Shown here: in pieces, positions 15,988-24,020 of the stretch | Layout of the letters: each line of letters begins with the position of its first letter | How positions within the stretch are numbered: position 1 is the stretch's first letter | NCBI GenBank assembly: GCA_965242905.1 | Contig: CBDETM010000002.1 | Location: forward strand, 2,542,001 to 2,606,000 | Reading direction: 5' to 3' | Source: Bin5 sp965242905 | GTDB lineage: Bacteria; Chloroflexota; Anaerolineae; Caldilineales; Caldilineaceae | Length of the DNA: 64,000 nucleotides | The notes under the pieces: model-generated | Told to the model about the DNA's origin: nothing | What the model saw: the letters and a program-made list of their open reading frames with translations, nothing else | The model's database searches: none | Program-made: the position numbers and the translations under genes

Positions 15988-17424
15988 TCACTGGCCGCGC
16001 GCCGCTGCGCCGTTGGCAAAAGGCGTCAGATGGCGGGTGAAGTGCGTGTTCAGCACCTTTTCGTAGGCTTCCTCGTGGTCGGCGATCAGGCCGTGAATCT
16101 GCGGGCCGAAACGGTCCAGATTGGAGCCGAATGTCACGTGCAGAAGCTGGCGGGCGTCGAACTGCTCCAGCAGTCCCGGCAGGTCTGCATCGGACAGGTC
16201 GGCGTTGGCGGGTACCTTGTCCGGCTGGCAGTCGAGGAAGTAGGTCTTGCGATCGGTCTCGAAGCGGTCTCGTGAGTGGTCGAGAATCTGGCGGAAGAGG
16301 GACGTGTCAAGGTCGGCGATAACGCGCAGCGCCTCCAGATAGCTGGTGCCGGCCGTCTTGACATGCACCCGGTCGTCGGCGTACTTGGCGACCAGCGGGT
16401 AGATGCTGAACTTGTCCGAGCCGGTGTGGACGCTCAGTTTGTAGGCGTCGAAATGCTTCAGAATGGCGGCGTGCTTGATCAGCTCCGCTTCGAACGGTGC
16501 CGTGTCGCCGATGTAGTCGACGCCCTTCTGGAACTTGCCCACAAAACGGGGCGCGAGGCTGACGACCGGCAGGTCCCGACGCAACAGTTCGTGCCCCATA
16601 AAGTAGTGCTCGTAGATCGAAGTGGGTGTCTCGGTCTCGTCCACCGACATTTCCAGGTCATAGCGCGTGCCGCGCATCTGCTGATCGAGCGCGGCCGCGA
16701 TATCCAGCGTGTGAACGATGGCGCGTCCGTACTTCGCCAGCGCCCGCAGCAGGCTCTCTTCACTGAATGTAAGCGTCAGTCCCGCCAGTTCGATGGGGGC
16801 GGCCAGATAGTCGGCCTGCAGCGCGTCCAGGTCCGTATCCAGCCGTGCCCAGGGCAGCGCCTCGACCTTGGCGCGCAGTGCCGGCAGCGCGTCGGTCTCG
16901 GCATCGTTGTCGACGTGGTCACTGGGGTCGATCGTGTAGAAGGTGTAGCCCGCGGCGACGAACGCGGGCAGGTCGCTCACCAGTTTCACATGGTCGGCGT
17001 CCGCACCCCAGGGGTCGCGCCAGCCCATCTGCACCACGCCCCACATGGCGTCATCCACCACCTCCTGCGGCGTGCGCCCGATGCGGTCGTTCTCGCGCAC
17101 CGACTGCTGCGCAAAGATCGGCGCGATGCCGGTCCCCTCGACCGAGCGGATGTGACCGGGCGTGGCCGCGCCCAACCGGTCACCGAAACCGAATGAGGTC
17201 TCCACGCCCAGCGGCACGGGTTTCAACCAGGCCAGGCGCCCGCGCAGCACCGACGCGTTCTCCGCCGTCAGCGGGCAGAGCAGCATCCCGTTCGCTATAT
17301 CGCCGCTGAAACCGGTGGCATCGCCCTGCACGCAGAGCTTCTTGTCCCTGCCGTCGCGTGCCAGTGCGTAGGTCGTTCCATCCTGCTCGATAACCGAGTG
17401 TGGGTACTGCTTCAGCTGTGTCAT
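15988..17424 (-). CDS. uxaE: Tagaturonate epimerase
   Basis: A 478-residue protein matching the UxaE family, which interconverts D-tagaturonate and D-fructuronate in galacturonate breakdown. Characteristic stretches are GFGDRLGAATPGHI near the N-terminus, KYGRAIVHTLDIA, and the C-terminal KLSVHTGSDKFSIYPLVAKY followed by VHVKTAGTSYLEALRV. The ATG at 17424 is preferred over an upstream TTG, which lacks a ribosome site. It is the first gene of the seven-gene minus-strand run. UxaE normally partners isomerase and mannonate steps; here its neighbours are a transaminase and a diol dehydratase, an unusual setting. No uxaC, uxuA or kdgK is in the window. Confidence 0.85.
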   Translation of the reverse strand: MTQLKQYPHSVIEQDGTTYALARDGRDKKLCVQGDATGFSGDIANGMLLCPLTAENASVLRGRLAWLKPVPLGVETSFGFGDRLGAATPGHIRSVEGTGIAPIFAQQSVRENDRIGRTPQEVVDDAMWGVVQMGWRDPWGADADHVKLVSDLPAFVAAGYTFYTIDPSDHVDNDAETDALPALRAKVEALPWARLDTDLDALQADYLAAPIELAGLTLTFSEESLLRALAKYGRAIVHTLDIAAALDQQMRGTRYDLEMSVDETETPTSIYEHYFMGHELLRRDLPVVSLAPRFVGKFQKGVDYIGDTAPFEAELIKHAAILKHFDAYKLSVHTGSDKFSIYPLVAKYADDRVHVKTAGTSYLEALRVIADLDTSLFRQILDHSRDRFETDRKTYFLDCQPDKVPANADLSDADLPGLLEQFDARQLLHVTFGSNLDRFGPQIHGLIADHEEAYEKVLNTHFTRHLTPFANGAAARGQ

Positions 17425-17478
17425 TGTGCGGCTTTCCACAAGCAGTTCATCTGATTTCAATGAGGAGTGTGTACAGCA

Positions 17479-17736
17479 TTATACATCCCGGTCAGGCAAG
17501 GCGCGCTCGGCACGGAGCTCCCTTTGCCAGGCAACGGGGTCGGGAATCGTGGGAAATGTGCCTCTCCGTGCAAGCTCCGCCAACACCTCGGCCATCAATT
17601 TCCCTCGCTTAGACGAGAATTCGGCATCCTGCTCCTCTGGGAACGTAACATAGACTTGCAAGGCGCCGGATGTTTCAGGAGGACGTTCAAGCCACTCGAT
17701 CTGGTCATCGTGAAGGATCGCCTTGTACGTGCGCAT
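17479..17736 (-). CDS. Small antitoxin-like protein (toxin absent)
   Basis: An 85-residue acidic protein starting MRTYKAILHDDQIEWLE, with a strand-turn-strand beginning and the closing DPVAWQRELRAERALPDRD, a pattern common in small chromosomal antitoxins that sit before PIN-type toxins. TTAGGGAT precedes the ATG at 17736. No PIN, RelE or other toxin follows; the next minus-strand gene is uxaE, 54 bp downstream. It is either a solitary antitoxin, a remnant of a lost module, or an unrelated small protein. The call rests on general resemblance only. Confidence 0.45.
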   Translation of the reverse strand: MRTYKAILHDDQIEWLERPPETSGALQVYVTFPEEQDAEFSSKRGKLMAEVLAELARRGTFPTIPDPVAWQRELRAERALPDRDV

Positions 17737-17975
17737 ATCCCTAACCCAGGTACTGCAGAGGACAATTGACCGTGAAAAATACACACCACGAACCAGCGGT
17801 TCCGTATCCCTTGCCGCCTCATCGTTAGAAGGCTAGAATACACGAGATGCGTATTCTACGCTACTCACAGGGGAGACGAACACCGGCGGTTAGTGGGTAG
17901 TGGATAGTAGCAGGACTACTCAATTTCCACTGTAATTTCACCACTGATCACCGTAGAAAAGAACGGGTGCTGACA

Positions 17976-19241
17976 ATGCAGATCCATCTCCAATACGGCC
18001 AGGACGGGCTGACAGCCGAGCTGCCGACCGAAAACGCGACCATCATCCGCCCGCGCTTTGTAGAAGGGTTGCCCGACGAGCAGGCCGCGTTCCGGGAAGC
18101 GGTACGGCGGCCCATCGGCGCGCGCCCTCTGGCCGAGGCGGTCAGCGCGCACGAGCGCGTCGCCATCGTCATCGCCGACGGCACCCGTCCGCTGCCCTCG
18201 GCGCGGCTGCTGCCCTGGATTCTGGCGGAGTTGGCGCATGTGCCGGAGGAGAATGTCACCATCGTCGTCGGCACCGGAACGCACCGGCCCAACACGGCGG
18301 AGGAGCTTGAGCAGATCGTGGGTGCGGAGGTTTACCGGCGGCTGCGCGTGATCAACCACAACGCCTACGCGGAAGAGAGTATGGCGGTCGTGCGGCCCGG
18401 GCAGGACGGGCGCGGCCCGCTGATGATGAACCGCGAATATGCCGACGCCGACCGGCGCATCCTCGTCGGCTTCATCGAGCCGCACTTCATGGCCGGCTTT
18501 TCGGGCGGCTACAAGGCCGTCTTCCCCGGTGTGGCCGACCTGGCTTCAATCATGCACTACCACCGCGCCGAGATGATCGGCCATCCGCAGAGCAAGTGGG
18601 GCGTGCTCGCGGGCAACCCGACCCAGGAGCAGATCCGCGCCAACGGGTCGGTCCTGCCGGTCGATTTTCTGGTGAATGTCACGCTCAATCACAAGCGGCA
18701 GATCACCCGCTTTTTCTGCGGCGACGTCATCGTCGCGCACGAAGAGGGCTGCCGTTATGCGAAGGAAACGGCGATGGCTGCCGTCGACCGCAGCTTCCCG
18801 CTGGTGATCACCACCAATAGCGGCTTTCCCCTCGACCAGAACCTCTACCAGTCGGTGAAGGGGATGTGCGCCGCCGCCGAGATCATCGAGGACGACGGCG
18901 AGATGATCGTGGCTGCCCGCTGCAACGACGGCTTCCCCGCGCACGGCAACTTTACCAAACTGCTCTACGAGCACAGTTCGCCGCAGGCCATGCTGGAGAC
19001 GATCTTCCGTCCCGGTTTTCACATGTTGGATCAGTGGCAGGTGCAGAAGTTCGCCGAAGTGGCCCTGCGGGCGCAGGTGGCGATATACAGTGAGCTGGAG
19101 CCCGATGCCGTGTCCCGAGCCGGCCTCACCCCGGTCGCCGACCTGAATGAACACATCCACACAGCCGTTGCCAATCTGGGGCCCGACGCGCCGGTCGCGG
19201 TGCTGCCGGAAGGGCCGATGACGATCCCATACCTGGTGTAG
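17976..19241 (+). CDS. larA: Nickel-pincer lactate racemase-family enzyme (LarA-like)
   Basis: A 421-residue LarA homologue. Residues equivalent to the catalytic set are visible: Asp68 and Arg71 in IADGTRPLP, His103 in GTGTHRP, His170 and Lys180 in GFIEPHFMAGFSGGYKAVF (Lys attaches the nickel-pincer nucleotide), His196 in MHYHRAE, and Gln/Lys in PLDQNLYQSVKG. Family members racemise or epimerise lactate and other alpha-hydroxy acids. LarB, LarC and LarE, which make the cofactor, are not in the window. The ATG at 17976 was chosen over a GTG nine bases upstream. The gene is divergent from the uxaE operon, so a hydroxy-acid substrate from sugar-acid catabolism is plausible. Confidence 0.88.
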   Translation: MQIHLQYGQDGLTAELPTENATIIRPRFVEGLPDEQAAFREAVRRPIGARPLAEAVSAHERVAIVIADGTRPLPSARLLPWILAELAHVPEENVTIVVGTGTHRPNTAEELEQIVGAEVYRRLRVINHNAYAEESMAVVRPGQDGRGPLMMNREYADADRRILVGFIEPHFMAGFSGGYKAVFPGVADLASIMHYHRAEMIGHPQSKWGVLAGNPTQEQIRANGSVLPVDFLVNVTLNHKRQITRFFCGDVIVAHEEGCRYAKETAMAAVDRSFPLVITTNSGFPLDQNLYQSVKGMCAAAEIIEDDGEMIVAARCNDGFPAHGNFTKLLYEHSSPQAMLETIFRPGFHMLDQWQVQKFAEVALRAQVAIYSELEPDAVSRAGLTPVADLNEHIHTAVANLGPDAPVAVLPEGPMTIPYLV

Positions 19242-19435
19242 GCGCGGCTTCGGATTGACTCCCGCTCGAAATCAAGGATTTCGGCGATAGTGAAAACCGA
19301 TTCTTCTGCCTTTTCTTAGAATGTGCAGCAATGTTGTTCTTGAAGATCGTATGCCTGTGTAAGTTTACGTACGCAGTTGACCACTTGTGATGGTAAAGGC
19401 AGAGTTACGTATTGATCAACAATTTTATCTGGAGT

Positions 19436-19705
19436 ATGAAGCTTATGAGAGACTGGCCGGGACATAAAGTCAAAATGACGCTCTGCATTGCTGAAGAACC
19501 CATCCCACCCGCTGGTGTGCTGGAACTAGAAAAGTGGTGCGAGTCAGGCAAATCAGGAAGGCCGATTCAGACGCATATCGGAGACTGCGGTATCGTTCAA
19601 TACATAGTTAATGAGGAAGTCTTGTGTGTTCGTTTTGAAGACGGAGATGAACGCCTGCTTTATGTAGATGAAGTGCGCCTGTTGCTTTCAGATTCCTGTG
19701 AGTGA
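19436..19705 (+). CDS. Small hypothetical protein with SH3-like barrel region
   Basis: An 89-residue protein; start at 19436 or, equally well, at 19445 (MRDWPGHK), with CTGGAG just upstream. The second half, GDCGIVQYIVNEEVLCVRFE followed by DERLLYVDEVRLL, reads as the short strands of an SH3/Tudor-like beta barrel. It precedes the PLD nuclease by 94 bp, on the same strand, and both have clearly more A and T than the surrounding genes, suggesting that they arrived together. I do not recognise a family. Confidence 0.5.
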   Translation: MKLMRDWPGHKVKMTLCIAEEPIPPAGVLELEKWCESGKSGRPIQTHIGDCGIVQYIVNEEVLCVRFEDGDERLLYVDEVRLLLSDSCE

Positions 19706-19799
19706 CTTGATACCAAACAGTCGAAATACGGTCAAATGTGGGAGCTCGGTCTTGGCTTTCAATCTTAAGTTGCAAATATGAGGCTGAAGTACTCCAATT

Positions 19800-20681
19800 A
19801 TGACAGTCTTACGGAATAATCAGATTGAAATTGAAATGATGAAGACGATACCGTCGCCTTGGTCTGAAACTTTTGAGAATTTCGCGCGCTCAGTCTGCAA
19901 TAGTGCTATAATAGTTTCCCCATTTATTACAGCGCACCCCCTACAGAAACTCGTTTCTCTACTTGACGCGGAGAATCGACCCAAGATCAGCCTACTCACT
20001 AACCTAGCTGTGGAAAGCCTGCTTCAAGGAACTGTTGACGGGAAAGCCATCGCTGAATTCTGTAGGGAGATTCCAACGACTACAGTTCGTCATCTTCCCG
20101 GGTTACATGCTAAGGCATATGTCGCTGATGAACATATGGCGATAGTAACCTCGGGCAATCTCACTTCTGGATCCCTCTATCGAAACTACGAGTATGGCAT
20201 TCAAATCAAGGATCCTTTGATAGTTCGAAGAATTGCTCTCGATTTGCAGGACTATGGTAGCTTGGGAGCGAGCGTATCTCTTGAGGAAATAGAACGCATA
20301 GCCGATGTCGCTGCAACTTTGCGAGACAAACATTCTAAGAAACTCAATTCTGCACGTGAGAATCTGAGGCAGGAGTTCGAGACTCAGTTGGAGAGTGTAC
20401 GTGAATCTTTAATGCAACTACGAGGCAAGCCCGGAGAGACCACAAATGCAATCTTTGGGAGAACGATACTTTATCTTCTGAAAAGCAAGCCGCTAACTAC
20501 CCGTGAGATGCAGCCACTTATACAGCACATTCACCCAGATTTATGTGATGACAAGATAGATAGAGTAATCAATGGTATACATTTCGGGAAGGAGTGGAAG
20601 CATCGTGTCAGAGGGGCACAGGTAAATCTGAGACGAAAAGGAATGATAGAGCTCATCAAAAAACATTGGCAGCTTGTGTAA
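19800..20681 (+). CDS. PLD-superfamily nuclease with Mrr_N-like winged helix (restriction-type)
   Basis: A 293-residue protein. Residues 1-170 form a phospholipase D-like domain with one HKD motif: His103, Lys105 and Asp110 in GLHAKAYVADEH, followed by VTSGNLTSGSL. A charged coiled-coil stretch (about 180-210) leads to a C-terminal winged helix, ILYLLKSKPLTTREMQPLI and KEWKHRVRGAQVNLRRKGMI, whose WxxRVxxAxxxLxxxGxI pattern is that of Mrr_N DNA-binding domains. One HKD per chain plus a DNA-binding domain is the architecture of metal-independent nucleases such as BfiI and NgoFVII-type proteins, which act as dimers. No methyltransferase is adjacent. Codon use and base content are AT-richer than neighbours, consistent with transfer. 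Role in DNA restriction or repair is inferred. Confidence 0.7.
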   Translation: MTVLRNNQIEIEMMKTIPSPWSETFENFARSVCNSAIIVSPFITAHPLQKLVSLLDAENRPKISLLTNLAVESLLQGTVDGKAIAEFCREIPTTTVRHLPGLHAKAYVADEHMAIVTSGNLTSGSLYRNYEYGIQIKDPLIVRRIALDLQDYGSLGASVSLEEIERIADVAATLRDKHSKKLNSARENLRQEFETQLESVRESLMQLRGKPGETTNAIFGRTILYLLKSKPLTTREMQPLIQHIHPDLCDDKIDRVINGIHFGKEWKHRVRGAQVNLRRKGMIELIKKHWQLV

Positions 20682-20803
20682 TGCGAATTCAGTTTGACGC
20701 AAAGACTCTTCATTTAGGCCACAACATGGCATCACGTGAATCTCGACCGTTCTTGCCAAATATGCCAATAAGGGTAGTGGCCAAGTTACCAAAGTGAGAA
20801 CCC

Positions 20804-21856
20804 TTAGTCCACCATCCCCCCGTTCAGCCTCAGGCCAAAGCCGGGCGCGTCGCTGGGGGTCAGGTACCCGTTCTCTGGCTGCGGCGCGTCCAGCCACAGC
20901 TGCTCATGCGTCCTGTGCCGGTTGCCCAGCACCAGTTCGCCCAGTTCTTCACACGCCGTCCCCGCGATCACGTGCAGACTCCACGGTTCTCCGCCCCGGT
21001 GCAGGATCACGGTGGCGCCGGCCTCTTGTGCCTGCTCGACGATGCGCCGCGTGGCGGTGACGCCGCCGCACCAAGTCACGTCCGGCTGCCAGATGTCGAG
21101 CGCGCCGGCCTTGGCGATTTCGGCAAAGCGGTGGTGGGTGAAGTCGTGCTCGCCCCCGGCCAGCTGGACCGGCTTGATCTGCGGACGTAGCGCGGCCAGT
21201 CCGTCCAGGTCGTCCGGCGTCAGCACGTCCTCGAACCAGTAGATGTCGTAAGGCGCCAGCGTGCGCGCCATCTCCCGCGTCGCCGTGGCATCCCAGGCCA
21301 TGTAACAGTCGAACATGAGCAGCGCGTCCGCGCCCAGATGCCGGCGAGACTCTTCCGCCGCGGCCGCGGCGCGTTCGAAGACTGAGGGGCCCTGGTGACG
21401 GCCAAAAGGCACCTTGTGCGCGGTGAATCCGCTCTCAGCGAACCATTCTGGATCGTCGCCTGAGGCGTAGGCGCGAATGCTGTGCGCCGACGCGCCGCCC
21501 AGCAAGGCGTACACCGGCTGCCGCTCGGCCCTGCCGACGAGGTCCCACAGGGCAATGTCGATACCGCTGAGCGCCATGATGGCGATGCCGCCGCGTCCAT
21601 AAGGGATCGAGGCCGCGTACAGCTTGTCCCACAGGCGCTCGATGTCGGCAGGGCTGTCGCAACTTTCGCCCAGAAGCAGCTCGCGCAGGTGGCGGTTGAC
21701 CACCTCGACCGCGGCCACACCGCCGCCGCCATAGCCGTAGCCGCAGACGCCGGCGTCCGTTTCGACGCGCACGACGATCTGCCACAGGTAGGGCCGCCAA
21801 CCGCCCAGCGGTTGACGGTAGTTGGGGTAGATTGCGCGGATGTCGGTGATTTTCAT
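20804..21856 (-). CDS. Enolase-superfamily sugar-acid dehydratase (L-rhamnonate dehydratase-like)
   Basis: A 350-residue mandelate racemase/muconate lactonising family protein. The N-terminal capping domain is followed by a barrel with the three metal acids in LLMFDCYMAWD, YWFEDVLTPDD and QLAGGEHDF, and the C-terminal His of ILHRGGEPWSLH. The HKVPFG segment replaces the KxK motif of mandelate racemases, and AGGEH plus the HxxGEPWxxH region resembles L-rhamnonate dehydratases. It would remove water from a sugar acid to give a 2-keto-3-deoxy product. Exact substrate unassigned. It is transcribed toward the PLD gene; 122 bp separate the two stops. Confidence 0.82.
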   Translation of the reverse strand: MKITDIRAIYPNYRQPLGGWRPYLWQIVVRVETDAGVCGYGYGGGGVAAVEVVNRHLRELLLGESCDSPADIERLWDKLYAASIPYGRGGIAIMALSGIDIALWDLVGRAERQPVYALLGGASAHSIRAYASGDDPEWFAESGFTAHKVPFGRHQGPSVFERAAAAAEESRRHLGADALLMFDCYMAWDATATREMARTLAPYDIYWFEDVLTPDDLDGLAALRPQIKPVQLAGGEHDFTHHRFAEIAKAGALDIWQPDVTWCGGVTATRRIVEQAQEAGATVILHRGGEPWSLHVIAGTACEELGELVLGNRHRTHEQLWLDAPQPENGYLTPSDAPGFGLRLNGGMVD

Positions 21857-21886
21857 GGGGAGGTGGTTTTGGGACGTGTGCCGTGA

Positions 21887-22441
21887 CTACGACCCGAATA
21901 TCTCGTCCACCTTCAGGCTGAACCCGTCAAGCGTGGGTGAGGTCAGCGTGTCGCCTTCGCCGAACGTGTCAACGACCTCATAGCCGTCGTCTCCCAGCAA
22001 CAGAACTGTAATGGCGCCGGCGTCTGTACCCACCACCCAGTACTCTTTGACGCCGTGTTGCGCGTAGAGCGCACGCTTATATCCTCTGTCCCGTTCGGCT
22101 GTGGATGGGGAGAGGATTTCAATCACGAGGTCAGGGGCGCCTTGTATGTTGTCCGGGGTGATGATGTGCGTTCGCTCGCTGGAGACGAACAAGAGATCAG
22201 GCTGCACTACGTCGACATCCGATAGCACGACATCCGTGGAGGAGTAGTAGATGCGCCCCAGACCGTTGGCCTTCACGAAGGTCATCAGATGATAACCCAA
22301 TTCTGCCTGCGTTCTCTGGTGTACTTCGTTGGGCGCGGGGGTCATTAACAGTTCACCGTCCAGGAGTTCGAAGCGCTTGTCTTCAGGTGTAGTGAGGTAG
22401 TCTGCGTATGTGAGTTTTAACCGCGGCTTCTCACCAATCAT
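21887..22441 (-). CDS. Uma2 family endonuclease-fold protein (DUF820)
   Basis: A 184-residue Uma2/DUF820 protein with the restriction endonuclease-like fold: FELLDGELLMTPAPNEVHQR, the catalytic-type acids in VVQPDLLFVSSE and APDLVIEILSPST (D..ExL), and KRALYAQHGVKEYWVVG. AGAGGTG stands six bases before the ATG. These proteins are abundant in Cyanobacteria and Chloroflexota; nuclease activity is presumed and cellular role is unclear. It is a stand-alone gene 30 bp upstream of the rhamnonate dehydratase-like gene, with which it may share a message. Confidence 0.92.
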   Translation of the reverse strand: MIGEKPRLKLTYADYLTTPEDKRFELLDGELLMTPAPNEVHQRTQAELGYHLMTFVKANGLGRIYYSSTDVVLSDVDVVQPDLLFVSSERTHIITPDNIQGAPDLVIEILSPSTAERDRGYKRALYAQHGVKEYWVVGTDAGAITVLLLGDDGYEVVDTFGEGDTLTSPTLDGFSLKVDEIFGS

Positions 22442-22604
22442 ATGAGCACCTCTGATTTGGGTTTTCAGTCCGCTTTCCCACGCTCTGCTCTAATATAGCC
22501 GGATGATAGTAACGCCCACGCGCATGAAGGACAAGCATCGTCGCGCAAAGTGGCCACAGAAAGCAGGACTACATCGACGCTGCTTGCGTCCACACCAGCC
22601 GCCA

Positions 22605-23354
22605 CTACCCCTTCGTCCACGGCCTCCGTTCTTCCGCGAACGGAAACGTCCCGTCGTACCCGCGCGGCGTCGACACATGCCAGATCCCCTCGTACATCGG
22701 CGTCAGCTGGTAGTGGCAGACAACATTGCTGCGCTCGATGTGCTCCTGGTGCTTGGCGCCCTGGTGGGGAATGTGGTTGATGAAGATGACGCAGTCACCC
22801 GCCTTGGGATAGAGAATGACGTGCTCCTGCTCTTCACACCAGGCCTCGAACTTGGGCCGGTCCATGGGGTCGAGGTGGGGCGGTTCGATCTTGTGTCCGT
22901 CTTTGACAAACTTCAAATGGGCCAGGTCCGGCCCGTTGTCCTGAAAGTAGAAGGTGGTGTTGACGCCCACCGGCTGCACCGCCAGGCGGGCACGGCCGAG
23001 TTCGCGCTTTTCCTGCCAGTAGCCGTAGAAATCGAGATGCCACTCCTGGAGGTAGGGTCCCGGGTTGATGTGGGCGCGGAAGCTGCGCAGTTGGCACTGC
23101 CTCCCCATCATCCCTTCCAGGATCGGGCGGATGCTCGGATGCCCGACCAGGGGCGCATAGGTCTCCGGCTCACGGTCCAGGAGCGAATCGAACCACATAT
23201 TGCCGACGTCGTTCAGGCCTTCTTCCCAGCCCATCGCCCGCGCATGGTTGATGCGTTGGCGGACGTGCTCGGTTTCTTCCGGCGTGAGCGCGTTCTCGAC
23301 AGTGATGATGCCGTCCTCTTCCAACTGATCCAGCTTGGCTTCCAGATTGTCCAT
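22605..23354 (-). CDS. Phytanoyl-CoA dioxygenase (PhyH) family protein
   Basis: A 249-residue Fe(II)/2-oxoglutarate oxygenase-fold protein; AGGAGAG precedes the ATG at 23354. The iron triad appears as His and Asp in EWHLDFYGYW and a distal His in INHIPHQGAKH. GVNTTFYFQDNGPDLAHLKFV and PKAGDCVIFINH are typical PhyH strands. PhyH-like proteins hydroxylate lipids or small secondary metabolites and are much expanded in some host-associated bacteria; the substrate here is unknown. The orphan hicB lies 109 bp upstream on the same strand. Confidence 0.85.
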   Translation of the reverse strand: MDNLEAKLDQLEEDGIITVENALTPEETEHVRQRINHARAMGWEEGLNDVGNMWFDSLLDREPETYAPLVGHPSIRPILEGMMGRQCQLRSFRAHINPGPYLQEWHLDFYGYWQEKRELGRARLAVQPVGVNTTFYFQDNGPDLAHLKFVKDGHKIEPPHLDPMDRPKFEAWCEEQEHVILYPKAGDCVIFINHIPHQGAKHQEHIERSNVVCHYQLTPMYEGIWHVSTPRGYDGTFPFAEERRPWTKG

Positions 23355-23463
23355 TCTATCTCTCCTTGCAGGGTTCCGTATCGCGGCCCCCGTTCGTATG
23401 GGTTCGCAACTGCAGAGAACACACGGCCGAAGCCGGCGAACGTGATAGACCGAAGTCACCGGC

Positions 23464-23676
23464 TCATGCCAGCATCAGGCGTTCCCCCTTGGGTTCCGGC
23501 ACGGGGTCGCCAAACTCACGCGCGGTGTCGATCCAGAGCGCCATCGCCTCGTTGATATTTTGCAGTGCAACTTCCTGCGTATCACCGTGTGCCATGCATC
23601 CGGGCAACTCCGGCGCCTCGGCCACGAATGTGTCGTCAGCATTGCTCCAGTAGATGACAATTTCGTACCTGTACAT
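23464..23676 (-). CDS. HicB-family antitoxin (orphan)
   Basis: A 70-residue HicB-type protein: IYWSNADDTFVAEAPELPGC, MAHGDTQEVALQNINEAM and the acidic tail are the degraded RNase H-like fold of HicB antitoxins. The start is the ATG at 23676, or the GTG one codon upstream. The frame upstream is open back to a stop at 23758-23760 but has no start codon. HicA, the usual mRNA-interferase partner, is not present on either side. It may be a solitary regulator or a remnant. A protein this short lacks the extra DNA-binding domain of larger HicB proteins. Confidence 0.8.
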   Translation of the reverse strand: MYRYEIVIYWSNADDTFVAEAPELPGCMAHGDTQEVALQNINEAMALWIDTAREFGDPVPEPKGERLMLA

Positions 23677-23726
23677 CACCCCATTCTCTAGCTTGTATTT
23701 CAGTATGGCCTGACGACCCCGCCTGA

Positions 23727-24020
23727 CTTGATAGCTCTTGGCCTTACTGCCGGCGCGTTACGGATTCAATCTTTCGGACGAGCGGCCTTCGAGAATTCGT
23801 TGGCGAAGTCTTGTGCGTCAACGCAATGCCCTGTACTTCGGACTGCATCGGGCATGTCGATACAGTAGGCAAAGAACCGGCTCTTGTCAAACATGCTCCC
23901 TATGGTTGGCCTGGGTACTCAGACCAATACCCAAAATGGATTCACTGCATCGGACTGGATGCGGCAGGGCCACCGCGTATCACCTTCGAAGCCGGACTGT
24001 ACCCTCCATGCAACTGGTGA
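23727..24020 (+). pseudogene. Possible decayed gene fragment
   Basis: An uninterrupted frame of 97 codons that ends in the protein-like stretch YGWPGYSDQYPKWIHCIGLD and ITFEAGLYPPCNW. It has no ATG near its beginning; TTG at 23811 is the only usable start and has no ribosome site. The amino-acid composition looks genuine in the second half, so I read it as the 3' remnant of a lost gene rather than a shadow frame. No family recognised. Confidence 0.25.

Noticed and set aside
22503..23555. Plus-strand frame of 350 codons opposite the PhyH gene
   Set aside because: The minus-strand product has the iron-binding HxD...H set and a ribosome site; the plus frame is its shadow.
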